Of a DNA stretch of 64,000 bases, positions 1-10,344 are shown piece after piece. Each line of letters opens with the position of its first letter. The stretch's first letter is position 1. This DNA comes from Heliocidaris erythrogramma (Eukaryota > Echinodermata > Echinoidea > Camarodonta > Echinometridae), in NCBI GenBank assembly GCA_025617745.1, contig CM046873.1, positions 24,101,547 to 24,165,546 of the forward strand, in the 5' to 3' direction. Under the pieces are notes generated by a model. The model worked only from the letters and a program-made list of their open reading frames with translations. It ran no database searches and was not told the origin of the DNA. The position numbers and the translations under genes were made by a program.

Positions 1-130
1 TGAAAAAGAATTAATAACATAATATAACAATAGTCATAATAATAATGATGATAATAATGATAATAATGATGATAATGATAATAATAATAATGATGATAAT
101 AATAAAAATAACAATAACAATAAAATGGGT
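1..130. repeat. AAT/ATG trinucleotide microsatellite
   Basis: Interrupted runs of ATAATAATG, AATGATGAT and AATAATAAT occupy the left edge. Confidence 0.9.
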
Positions 131-149
131 ATTCATATAAAGATCATAG

Positions 150-535
150 TAGGCTACCGATATCTGCACTCACAGCATTCCAGGAATTTCTTCCTGCTGG
201 TACCCACGTAATACTTGGGTGGATGTAACATTAAGCCTTATACGGGTTCATTTAACTGATATTCTAGACTCGAACAGCAGAGAGTAAGTAGATGTATTTT
301 ACGTGTGTGAGAGAATGGTGTTTTATTGAGAGCAACCAAGTGAGCCCTCTATCTGAATAAACACTATAGTTTGCCAGTTGAGTAAATCACATAAACAGGA
401 TACTAGAATAGTACTGTTACAGTGGAGAGTGGCAAATGTAGATTAATGTCTTTCCAAAGGACAGTAACGCCACGCGGGGGTTCGAACCCTCAACCTTCCA
501 ATTTCCATTAAAGTGTTCATACCAATCGACTTCGA
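150..535 (-). mobile_element. tRNA-derived SINE, minus orientation
   Basis: Read on the minus strand: a head with a B-box-like GGTTCGAACCC near 480, then CTTTGGAAAGACATTAATC, ACATTTGCCACTCTCCACTG, and a tail resembling CCAGCAGGAAGAAATTCCTG (around 180-205). The same body and tail words recur at 7.8, 38.1, 44.5 and 49.1 kb, so this is one dispersed family. RNA-polymerase-III-type head plus shared tail is the SINE pattern. Confidence 0.65.
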
Positions 536-982
536 CACCTCGACATTATGGATAGGCATTAGGTTTTGCAGTAACAAGGCCTACATAATATTCTTCCATC
601 CTTTTGGAAATAAAAAGTAATACATGTCCACCACCCCCTCTCAGATTTCATTCATTTCATTTCATTTATTTCCTCAATATCAGCAAATAGAGTTTGTTTC
701 TATAATAAATAGGCCAAGACAGTTCGTTGAATCAATAATATCAATATATGTATTATTGAGAGAGACATTACCGTTTAAAGCTGAAATTGAATTTCAGCTT
801 TATAAATGATATGACCTTAGAAGAATTCTGAAAATCATTAATATACAAAATAACTATACTGACGTTTCCTTGCTAACAGCTCATCATCATGGTGAAAAAT
901 GATAATTTCATCATTTACTCTATTTGATGAATGTGTAATAAAAGAGTAAATGGAAAGAATTAAAAAAACATCTTTAAATTAC
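536..982. other. No gene seen
   Basis: AT-rich sequence downstream of the last visible UPA exon. Short open frames only. No recognisable Death-domain exon on the minus strand. Confidence 0.6.
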
Positions 983-1148
983 CCAAAGGCTCATTGAACA
1001 TGGGGAATCTCGGCATAAACATGATGTCCATCGCAAGTTGTGCATTCATCAATTTCAGCTTTACCAGTGGGTCATCCGATTTCCCTTTGAAATCCAACTG
1101 GAAGTAGAGAGTGTGCTTGATTTTTTGTAGGAAAGCTGAATCAACATC
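983..1148 (-). CDS. UPA domain exon (continuation)
   Basis: Acceptor TTTTTTTATAACAG and donor TTTGG|GTAATT bound a 166-nt interval, open in the frame required by the preceding exon. It encodes DVDSAFLQKIKHTLYFQLDF then KGKSDDPLVKLKLMNAQ and ends MFMPRFPMFNEPL. The alternating hydrophobic strands and position right after the UPA start suggest it continues that beta domain. It leaves one codon base for a following exon outside the window. Too short for the open-frame survey, so it rests on phase, splice sites and context. Confidence 0.6.
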
Positions 1149-1204
1149 CTGTTATAAAAAAATATTTGACATTGATAAACAAACGCATCTGTATTGGTGT
1201 ACAA

Positions 1205-1325
1205 ATATCTGGAGCTCGGCTCACGCGAGCCGCCATTTAGATTGCGTCCTTACCCGGGCTAATCCATCCAGTTATTAAAAGAATTCTTTTCACTGACGCG
1301 GTCCTAACGTCACCAAATGGCACCG
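1205..1325. repeat. Dispersed repeat with GGCTC..GAGCC hairpin
   Basis: GGCTCACGCGAGCCGCCATT, later GACGCGGTCCTAACGTCA. Related words (GGCTCGCACGAGCC, GCTGACGTTAGGACCGAG) occur at 63.91-63.96 kb in rearranged orientation, so these are fragments of one dispersed element. Confidence 0.5.
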
Positions 1326-1329
1326 ATCG

Positions 1330-1626
1330 TGATAATCGTAAACCTGTTCGTAAAGTTACACATGATCGTACGAGCAACTTGAATATGAAGTGCCAGATAG
1401 GATTCCCAAAGTTTTTCCCGATGTTTTACCAATTTAATTATGGCAAAAAAAAATATATACTTTGCATTAAAAATGTCTGTTATAATAAGAATGTTATTCT
1501 ACATCTGCACAGTTCAACTTTAGTTGATGCAGTTAAATATGACTGAGCATTCCATTTGGCTTGTCATATTTAAGTCAGTCGTAAAGTCATGCGTAACTTT
1601 ACGAACAGCTTTATGAAACACCCCCA
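1330..1626. mobile_element. Palindromic MITE (GTTCGTAAAGTTACGCATGA family)
   Basis: Left arm CTGTTCGTAAAGTTACACATG (1347 on) is matched in reverse by CATGCGTAACTTTACGAACAG (1590-1610), with further matching outward to CATAAAG/CTTTATG and inward to CTTGAATATGA/TCATATTTAAGTC. The right end reads CTTTATGAAACACCCCC. A degraded copy lies at about 24.06-24.31 kb. Both lack coding capacity. Confidence 0.7.
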
Positions 1627-1649
1627 AATCTTCAACATTTCTAATTGAG

Positions 1650-2240
1650 GTGCAGTTACTTACTACGATAAGGCCCGCTACACAAGAGGCGTTATTTCAA
1701 TCGCGCCATTCAAGGAAATTCAGGCTTGTGGATGCATAGAACAGGTCCAGAGACAATTTCTAGCCAATGACGTAACCCCTTGAAGCAGGGTGCGATGGCC
1801 TAGCGCAGGGTTCCGGATTTGTACGAAAATCGACTATATAGCGTATCAATCTACTCCAACAGATGAGTGCTTACAGAACATAATTATGTCATTGTCAACG
1901 TGGCCTATTGTTCACGGATTACTCTTGCACGAATTCTATGGAATTGAACGATTAGGTGGCGTAGCTGGCGGTAGTGGAATAACGCCTCGTGTGGATCGGG
2001 CTTATTAAACTCTGTCACCTCCTCAACGGCGTCGCTGTCATTTAGTTGGCACCTGACTTTCAGGCTTTCGTCTTTGACGTCCATCTCATCGTCATCATCT
2101 TTAGCGGGTTGATAGTCTGCGTCCTTACTGATGTCATGTATATCTCTCTGTAGCAGGGTGAAGTGGGGAAGTAATTATAAAGAATGTCTACAAATGATCG
2201 CAAAAAAAGAACAAAACTACAGATTAATGCGACTGCGTCT
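1650..2240. other. No gene seen
   Basis: Unique-looking sequence with one 72-codon open frame (1790-2008) that shows no family resemblance. Confidence 0.5.
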
Positions 2241-2244
2241 CTTA

Positions 2245-2830
2245 TATGCCTCTGCCTAAATTCAGTTGATGGCTCAAACTATTCTTGAATTATTGTGATA
2301 ACCAGAATAAAAGCTTACAATAACATGTTAATTGACATCTTTGACATTTGACCTTACACCTTATAGCCCCAAAGTGTGATAACTTTATCTCCTCTTAGTC
2401 ATGAATACACAATATTTGAGATATTGTGATAACAAAGCTAAAAAATAAAAAAAAGAAATCACATAATTATAATGACCTCTATGACCTGTCACTTTTGAGC
2501 TACGTGAACCAAAATCTAATCAGTTCGTCTCACTCTGGTGATGCATACTAGTTCCAAGTTTGGAGTTAATGACTCGACTTGTTCAAGAGAGTGTCAACAA
2601 GGCAAAAACCTGAAATTTCATGGTAAATGACCTCTATGACCTTTGACCTTTGACCTACATTTTCCAAGATCTAATCAGATCGTCTTCCTATGGTGATACA
2701 TACTAGTACCAGTTTGAAGTTAATACTTTTAAATGGTTCTTGAGTTATCGCGAGAACGGGAAAGCGGGACGGACGGACGGACGGACAACACGAAGACATA
2801 ATGCCTCCTTCGGTGGGCGGAGGCATAAAA
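2245..2830 (+). mobile_element. Dispersed repeat ending GACGGACGGACGGAC...GGCGGAGGCAT
   Basis: Contains repeated words TGACCTCTATGACC, TTTGACCTTTGACC, AATCTAATCAG, TCCAAGTTTGGAGTTAAT, TTCTTGAGTTATCGCGAG, then GACGGACGGACGGAC and ATGCCTCCTTCGGTGGGCGG. It is built of related sub-blocks (2470-2620 and 2620-2760). I know this kind of repeat as widespread in marine deuterostome genomes; its class is unclear. Confidence 0.6.
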
Positions 2831-3290
2831 AGGAGTACAGGTACATTCCCGCTTGTGGCGCTGACGACTTTTGCCCGAATATCAACTGTTCGTCTTCAAA
2901 ATACACTAGATAATACCTACAATTACATATTCGAGCAGCGACGTGCCGCCTAGATATGTAATTTTTTTATTTCAGGCACCACCCTGCCCGAATATCCTCA
3001 TATGCCAGCACCTTGCTACTCGAGTATGATTGGTAGTTTCCCGAATATCGGAACTTCAAGGGGGAGGGGCTGCAGCCCCCGTTCCCCGCAGTAGGCCTGT
3101 GGTGATAGTGATACCAACATTCTGAAAACGTCCAGCGGAAGTTTAGTTGGACTCTTTATAACAAGTGATCAATACAATGTAATCGCATGACCAGAACTCA
3201 TCTTTATTTTTAATCAGCATTTGCAATATATGCCCATCTGCTCAACGACGAAAAGAGGAAAGTTATGATTTATACATTAAATTTAAGGCC
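2831..3290. other. Intronic sequence, no gene seen
   Basis: Intron between the two UPA exons. It holds a small palindrome GGGGCTGCAGCCCC near 3066-3079 and no exon-like stretch. Confidence 0.5.
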
Positions 3291-3293
3291 TAC

Positions 3294-3538
3294 CCATGAT
3301 GTTCCATGAGGCTTGTTGACCATACGAAACTCCAAGACCATGTTCCTCGAAGGCGGCATTCTCCTCGGTATAAACGGCATGAAGGACAGTCGTTTGCCTC
3401 TCATGTAACACCAATCTATGATGAAGGCTAGGAATCCTCCTGAGAAGTGCTCCAAGCAAATCTCAGCGTGATGTGGAGTAACCCGACAGGTTCTTGATGT
3501 TTGTAAGATGCGTTCATGTTTGCCCTCTTCAAATCCCT
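3294..3538 (-). CDS. ZU5 C-terminal part with HFS motif, then start of UPA domain
   Basis: Acceptor CCTTTTTTATCCTAG precedes the exon; its first two bases complete the Glu codon begun by the ZU5 exon. The donor is TGG|GTAGGC, ending on a codon boundary. The protein continues the ZU5 fold: EGFEEGKHERILQTSR, then CRVTPHHAEICLEHFSGG, the closing strand of ZU5. After GFLAFIIDWCYMRGK it enters a UPA-like start (RLSFMPFIPRRMPPSRN, then MVLEFRMVNKP). The tripeptide HFS (3441-3449) sits at the ZU5 end, where PIDD and the FIIND of NLRP1/CARD8 are cut between Phe and Ser. Whether cleavage occurs here is unknown. Confidence 0.8.
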
Positions 3539-4241
3539 CTAGGATAAAAAAGGTTGTCCGACACATGCTCAGGATCCATTTACCTCACGGTAATTTCATA
3601 CCATGACTGACTTCAATCCTGGACAAAAAGCAATACCTAACAGTACTTTTACCTTAACCCTAAACCTAATCATATATCTTTCACGAAATAAAGCCGGGAG
3701 CATATGTCGGAGCACCGATAAACGAAAATAATTGATGAATATGTGCGTACCACTTTATCGGTCGGAGAACTAGGGGCGGAGGCGGGGGGTAAAGAAGAAG
3801 GAAAAGGACGAAACACTGGGGAACAGAACGTTAGGATTTTCTCCTCCTACCTTCCGCCCACCCCTTTAAAAATAAAACAAAAGCCGACAGGTACGAACAG
3901 AGCATTACCATATCGAGTGATTGATTTTCCCTTATTTCAGAAATGGGTAACCACTTGGCACCAAAAGGAATCATAAAACATTACTGAGATATGTTTTTAT
4001 AATGCCTTATTCATGACGCCTAGATAGCGACCCATTATGATCCTGGAGGTACAACAGATCTATGTGTGTTTGCTGGTAATTAGGTACACATATGATTAAT
4101 GAAACATACCACATACATTTTACAATAACTGAAGTTTATGTTTATGAGTCCTACGATCCAAACGGCTGGACTATATCAAAGACTATTTCCTGTAATATAG
4201 ACAGTTTAATATAGTTTTAATTTCTTCATCGCAGTGCTTAC

Positions 4242-4556
4242 CATGATTCCAGGAGTACAATACAACCTGAACCTTCTGCGGATCAATCAGGTCGGCACAG
4301 TGGGGTATCGTCAATCTCACTGGTTTCTCTGCTGCAAATTGTAGTCCAGACGGAAGGAAATGGAAGCTGTTAGTTACAATCATCTCGTCATCTCTCAGAA
4401 GGATATCACCGGGGATGTGTCTTCGGACCTGTACAGTAATCCTCTCACTGACACCCTCTTCTAGTGCTCCAGGAGGGATGGACAGAGTGACTCCCTGTGA
4501 CGGAATCTTCAATTCTCCTCCCCGTTCGTCAAATAAGCCCTCGGTATAATACTGAT
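4242..4556 (-). CDS. ZU5 domain exon (N-terminal part)
   Basis: Exon ending at the canonical donor CATG|GTAAGC (GT at 4241-4240). Two acceptors are possible: ATTACAG at 4556 (two bases complete a codon) or the next CAG, giving a start at 4551 in phase with the linker exon. The protein reads DERGGELKIPSQGVTLSIPP then GALEEGVSERITVQVRR, which is the signature start of a ZU5 domain (GG-L-IP-GV-L-IPPGAL). It continues through SFHFLPSGLQF and PVRLTIPHCADL to VQVVLYSWNH, where the exon stops in mid-domain. ZU5 is a beta-sandwich found in ZO-1, UNC5, ankyrins, PIDD and the FIIND of NLRP1/CARD8. Confidence 0.85.
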
Positions 4557-4574
4557 CTGTAATTATACAGTGTG

Positions 4575-5270
4575 AGTCAGAAAAAGTGTTATACTTTTTG
4601 AATTGAAAATTGTTCTAAAAATGTGGGACTAACAGAGTATTTTAGCACGTATGGATAGAAGTATATATTCCTTTATTGTTTGGTAACATTTGTTTCAATA
4701 TTGCTGTAACGATTGAGCTCACAACAGCCATTGTTTGAAAGATAGTCAAAACTCAAGTCGTATGATTACCTGCTGAAACAGAGACAACAACATTCACACA
4801 CACAATGAGCGTAAAATCTATCGATGTGTTTAATCAAGGCAAATAAACATGAGAACCAATAAATAAATGAATAAATAAATAAAGCCAGAAATCATAACTT
4901 TTTCATAGTCATTTTGGGCGTTTGGACATAGCTTTTAGTCTTCCACATGGCATGCATGGCGTCCGTTTCTCTCGATGCATTTCTAAGCTCGATGGAGCAT
5001 CGCTGCCATGGCCCTACGAAACGTCTGTCTGTCTTCTCGCAGACTGATTGCTTCTCTGACTATTCGGTGGTGCAAGTCATCCAGGTCTGCAGGTGAGCTG
5101 ATGTACACTTTGGACTTCAGGAACCCCAGACAAAGAAGTCCATGGGTGTTAAGCATGGAGATCTTGGGGGCCACTCCACAGGAGCTGTTTACACTCTTAG
5201 GTGGTAAAATAACATGTCGTTGTAAAAACAGTTGTAAAAATATGTGTCAAAATGTACACATATCTGTGTA
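4575..5270 (-). pseudogene. Degraded DDE transposase fragment (C-terminal end)
   Basis: Minus-strand frame 5174-4983 reads PKISMLNTHGLLCLGFLKSK then VYISSPADLDDLHHRI, which resembles the PRSPDLNPLDFFLWGYLKSK-VY...L..L..RI block near the end of mariner/IS630-type transposases. The DFF-Trp residues are eroded (GLLCLG). After an in-frame stop the matching frame goes on KCIERNGRHACH, the expected RCIERNGGH-like tail. Only the last third or so is present. It lies in the intron upstream of the ZU5 exon. Confidence 0.65.
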
Positions 5271-5299
5271 GAAGCTTGAAACAAGGGAACACAGCATGC

Positions 5300-6890
5300 G
5301 AGTTAGACGTTTACACCTGCACAGCGGTAAAAAGAAACCCGATTCTGGTCAAACTTCGTCCACATGTCAAAAAGGCTACCCCATTTGTGGTAATCATCAA
5401 CACACTTTACTCAAAAATTTCATTGATTCGAAGTGTGTGTAGGCGCGAAACGTGGCCGGGTACGATCACATGCAGTGCAGTGGTGAAGCTACACTATAGC
5501 ATCGACTCCCGGTGGGACAGTTTTGCAACGTAACCCTGCAGTTTTTTCTCAAAACGGAAGTCATATAGGAGGAAAATTACTTTAGCTACGCAAAGTATTT
5601 CTCTCATCTAGTATATTTCTCACATTATACTGGGCGTTTAAAAAAATATAACCCAAATTTGAATAATTCCTGTAAATGAACAATATATTTACTGAAAATG
5701 AAATTCATACCGTATGGAAGAATAGTTCATAATCTTTCCAATGGTAGTTTGTTTAGGTTTCCAGGTCATGCATCACTGAACACCATTGTCTTCAAAATTT
5801 TGTGCAAATATCTAGATGGTTCACTTTCTTGTAAAACACAATAGGCATGATGTTAAGGAGATGCCTTTTGTGAAATGGCCTGGGTGATCCAATTCTTATT
5901 GTGGATAATTGCCTTTTTCCAATTTGTGTTAATGAGATGTTATTCACCCATGATTCAGGATTTTTTTTGTATAAAACCCTTTTCAATGTTAAAAGGAATC
6001 ATTTTGCAAAGAAGACAGTTTCGGTGAAGTTTAACAAGGCTGCATATGCCAAAAACACGGTGCGGACCAAAAGTAGTGCAATATCACAAAGAATTGCAAA
6101 TCCAAGACAAAAACATAAAGAAGGAAAATAAAAAACTCATACGTGTGATTGAAGATTTTACTTTGCTGATTTTCAAAAATGTCCGCTTTTAGTGGAAAAT
6201 CGGCGGAAGATGCCTGCAGCACTAAAGACAAACGAATATAACTTGTCCCTATAGTGCTCTCTGAAAATCTCAATTCTTCTTGGTCAAAGTTTATGATTAA
6301 CAGCTCGTTCCATGCTTAATGAAGTTCATAAGACTCTTAGTTAAGGCGTAAACTTAATCATTATGAGATTTGCTTACTAACGGATGGCCATGAAGAGCAA
6401 CCAAGCTAGTTGACAATGTCATTCAACCCAAACCATGCCTAATGGCCTATGCATTTTATTCAGTTATTCAATTTCTGAATTTTGCATGATTTCCGTTTTG
6501 TTTCTAGTTTCATTTCATAAAAAAATAACTTCATGGTCATTCTTAAAAAGCGCTGTGATTTTGGAAGACACTTACTTCTTAACAGAGGGTACTCGAAGTG
6601 CTCTTCAGTCGTTGATATTCTGAAAATAAAATTTGTAATGATATTCCATGAAGGAAAACTTATGCAACTTTCATTTTTCCGTGAGATGATCTTGTGTGAC
6701 ACAGATATATAAAAATGAACAAAAACAATCACAAGATTTTGATAAACAGGGCCCTGCCTGATAAAGAGTCAAAAGTTAATGTAAGTGGAGAGTTGAGATT
6801 GAAATCACACTTGCAATTATTCAGCTCAGTTACAATTATGTATTAGACCGTGACCCATATTGGCCTAGACTGACTTGTAAAAGACTGCAA

Positions 6891-6931
<41 letters not shown>

Positions 6932-7400
6932 AATAAAAAGTGACAAGTTCAATCGATTAATTAAAACATAACCCGAAAGAGATTTTTTTTTTGGTCACGG
7001 AATAAGTGAATGTATATGTGTACGTCTGTTTGTAAATTGAATATGAAAGAGCTGGGTAAAACTTCCCAAATATTAGGTAAAAAGGAAACATGCATGTTTA
7101 TTGCATGAAATAGTATTACCCAAGTAACCGATTTCGGTTTCTTTTTACCCAATATTTTGTGTTAACTTTTTTTCTTCAACAAACATGCTTGTTCCCTTTT
7201 TTACCCGATATTGGTTGAAATATTACGAAAAAACTGATTTGAAAGTGTACAGATCATATTCCTTCACTTGCTAGTGGGTGACTGTATTTTGAATTTTTAT
7301 CCGACTCGATGTCGTAAATGTAGAAGAAGTAGAATTTCCAGAGGAAAACCTTTTATATACACATAGAAATTAGTTCGTAGTAAAACTTATCAGCGGTTGA
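5300..7400. other. Intronic sequence, no gene seen; A-tract at 6892-6926
   Basis: AT-rich intron of the Ank-ZU5 gene. A poly(A) run of about 35 near 6.9 kb may be a retroposed tail. Several 60-90 codon frames are unsupported by composition or family resemblance. Confidence 0.5.
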
Positions 7401-7428
7401 CTCATGTGCTGGAAGAGAGCTTCCTTAC

Positions 7429-7532
7429 CTTTCAGCACCTTCACTGTGATCCGATGGTTGCAATGAAAGGCGATTTAGAGATCGAGTGGGTGAAAGAGAT
7501 TTCTCCGTTGTTACCTCTCTCGTCTGAGTTAC
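7429..7532 (-). CDS. Candidate extra linker exon (low confidence)
   Basis: A 104-nt interval with acceptor-like GGACTTAG and a strong donor GAAAG|GTAAGG. One frame is open throughout, starting VTQTREVTTEKSLSPTRSLN and rich in Ser/Thr/Arg, plausible for a linker. The phase does not fit simply: using this donor it would leave two codon bases, whereas the ZU5 exon needs one or none. A weaker donor ten bases upstream (GAAG|GTGCTG) would fit the 4556 acceptor. It may be an alternative exon or chance. Confidence 0.25.
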
Positions 7533-7774
7533 CTAAGTCCAAGTATCAGATAAAAAGGAGATGAGATTTTTATATTACATGGTGGTGGGGGGGGGGGGGG
7601 GTGGGAAGTATTTGAAATTTTAAAGTAAAGACTATCTAAAAACGTTTTCACCCGTCTTTACATTTTGCAATTCACAGCCAACGTAATTTGTATGTCATTT
7701 AATTAAGCATCTCACTGAACGTTTGGCGATAGCGGCGAATAGCGATTAGTCAAATATATACAATTGAACGTTGG

Positions 7775-7915
7775 ATAGAGATGTCGTGGTCTAGTGGACA
7801 CGACACCGGACTATGGTTCGCGGTTCGAATCCCGCGACGGCGCTAATGTCCTTTTGGCAAGACATTCATCTACATTTGCCACTCTCCACCCAGTGCCCTC
7901 CCCGCCCCAAGAAGA
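7775..7915 (+). mobile_element. tRNA-derived SINE head
   Basis: GTCGTGGTCTAGTGGACACG carries an A-box-like TGGTCTAGTGG, and GCGGTTCGAATCCCGCG a B box, about 40 bases apart, followed by the family body TCCTTTTGGCAAGACATTC and CATTTGCCACTCTCCAC. The tRNA-like part does not close a good acceptor stem, so it is a SINE and not a tRNA gene. Same family as 150-535. Confidence 0.7.
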
Positions 7916-8204
7916 TTCCGTTTTCAACGAGAAGTATTAATAGATTTTCTGCTCGCTCTCTACGCTCGCTCGCCTAGTCAAAAATTAACCTTCCTTAAAT
8001 ATGATTATGATTAAAATCGAACATTAAAAAGGGGCTCGCTCGCGAATATAAAATGAACACTTATTTGATGTGGAACAAGTGATGGTAGGTGGTGCTTTAT
8101 TTAGAAATCGGCAAGAATTTTAAAAAATTCGAATTAGATTTGTTAAATGAAAATAGACTCACGGTTGACAATGGTTGAGAACAAATTATTTTGTTACTTG
8201 CTTC

Positions 8205-8365
8205 TGCACTTGCCCCCCCCCCCCCCCCCCAACAAAAAAAAAATATGTCGTCGTTCACAAACAAAGGTCATCGGAAATCGGTCGCACACAGACTCAGGCT
8301 TAGTGGTCTCGACACCCCCCCCCCCCCCCCCCCTCCAACTCAGAAAGGTGTGTGTGTGTGTGTGT
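8205..8365. repeat. C homopolymers and (GT)n
   Basis: C-runs at about 8212-8230 and 8317-8333 and a TG run at 8348-8366. The open frame across them (8147-8509) is a composition artefact. Confidence 0.85.
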
Positions 8366-8594
8366 AATTGGGTTTTTACAGACGTATATCAATCAGATAT
8401 GATTATTTACGTCTGGGACCAACCTTTAACATCACCATCCGAAAGACGTGACTCAGTCTCGAACCTGGGTCCGCTGAATCAGTTTATAACTGTTTATAAC
8501 ATTGGATAGCGACCCCTGGGTCGATCCAATCTTTCATGATGACATTGTACTTTTAATCCCACTAGGATGACTTTTTCCTCTTCATAAGAATCTG

Positions 8595-8760
8595 ATGTCA
8601 CCGGCGGATCCAGGATTTTTCAAGGGGGGGGGGGGGGGGGGAAGTCTCTACGTGAAAGAGTGATAGGCGAAAAAAAGAAAGGCCTCTGCCACTAGATGTC
8701 TATCAGGGATAATCTAAAATTCTCCGCCAAAAGCCCCCCCCCCCCCTCTGGATCCACCAC
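8595..8760. mobile_element. Short element with inverted GGATCCA ends around a G-run and a C-run
   Basis: CGGCGGATCCAGGATTTTTC followed by a G-run (8625-8640), and about 110 bases later a C-run followed by CTCTGGATCCACCACTGG. The ends are inverted relative to each other. A similar GGATCCGCC/C-run association is seen at 50.2-50.4 kb. Confidence 0.5.
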
Positions 8761-8875
8761 TGGATGTCACAACACGCTATATTATGCTCGCTTGGAAATT
8801 AAATGAATATACAGGCCATCGCAGACCCTCACACTCAACTGCACACTGTGATGTAAAGAGAGAATCATATCAGCT

Positions 8876-10152
8876 AACCCTAATGAATACCATCGATATA
8901 TGTATGTACTATGATCTTTGCATGACTTTCAAACATAAATTTCAAAAGTACTTACTCTGACTTTTTACGGTTCTTATCTTAGATGACAATCCACAAGGTT
9001 ACAGGAACTATGTATGGGATATTTTATTTTATACCGGTCACGTGTTTTTTAAATCCTGTAGTCTCATTACTACATGGATGTTATCCACATTCCACATTAG
9101 GCTTAGGCCTTAGATAATATACTCAACTGGTTATTTTTGAAATATTCATATCCGTTATTATTGTTGATTTTACTTGTTACGTTAGTTTTTTTTATTACAT
9201 GCCTATATTACTTGTATTTTCTTATAAAAATTGTAACCAATTTATGATATGCATTAGTGTTTATTCCTGTTACATCAGGACCATGTATCATGCAAAACAG
9301 TTTTATACTGATCATGCTTTTATCCTGTGTGAATAAGTTCAAATAAATAAATAAATGAATACATAAATATATAGATAAACTTTTGAATGAATCAAGTAGC
9401 AGGTGTTGTCATCATGTTCAAGGCGAGAATTTGGGTATCACCCATTCTATTGAGGACACAAATCTTCTGGATCTAGATTTGAATCAAGTAAACAGAAATT
9501 CCGGTAGAAAGACAACACCACGTTTTGTATTAGCTACCACTTTTTAGTAACAGCTAAAGTGGTCACATTCACAGCCAACGAGCATATTCGAATCGCTGAC
9601 AGTGATTGTTAATCTGGTATATTGGTTAGTAACATTTCTTTCTTTAGTTGAAAGAGGTCATCTTCATTAACATTCTGTATCCATTGCAACATATTTTTTT
9701 ATAATCAAATTTAGCTCTATTTCAAACTAAAGTTTTGAATATAATCAAACAGGCGGCAAAAGCTATTAGATGTTACCATTATTTCATGTTGAAAACAACC
9801 ATAGTATTTTTTAAAAATACAACACAATAAATGTATTTGTTACCATGGTAACTGCCTACACGTGTACCATGGTAACTGCCTACACGTGTAGTGGTCACCT
9901 CCATCACCCCTTTACTTAAACAAATTATGATCAGTGCGTGTCCTGTAAGAGAGAAGATAATCATGTACACTATAAATGTATTAATATTTACTTTTTAAAC
10001 TCTTATTTGGGTTTTAATCAAGTGAAAAACTTTTGATACATTATTCTAAAATGTTACAATGTGATTTTGTACTTCCTTAATCACGAACACATGACATTTT
10101 CTGAAATTCTACTGTTCTTGATCCGTTGCCATGGTAATAGCCCTTGTGGTCA
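8876..10152 (+). repeat. Segmental direct repeat, copy 1
   Basis: Runs from CCTAATGAATACCATCGAT to GATCCGTTGCCATGGTAA. Nearly the same sequence recurs at 10345-11645. It contains AAATAAATAAATAAATGAAT near 9345, like a LINE/SINE 3' tail, and a doubled GTTACCATGGTAACTGCC at 9839-9890. No intact open frame. Confidence 0.85.
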
Positions 10153-10344
10153 CGCCCACCTCTTAATTTTCAAGAGAAGTTCTTTTTCTGCTGGTGTCTA
10201 CTTTACCCCATCCCCCTATCACAAGACGCTTTTCCGCCCTGGTCTGTGACCAATATTGATTAGTTGCCAACTCGTGATTTTAAGTCGCTGCACTTTACAT
10301 CAACACTAAATTTGTCATTATACCATACTTAGTTGCCAGCTAAA

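Noticed and set aside
5630-5680. Right terminal repeat for the 4.6-5.3 kb transposase fragment
   Set aside because: The similar words at 4.58 and 5.64 kb are in direct, not inverted, orientation and match weakly.
8147-8509. 120-codon plus-strand open frame
   Set aside because: Created by two C-runs (poly-Pro) and a GT-run; no other protein-like content.
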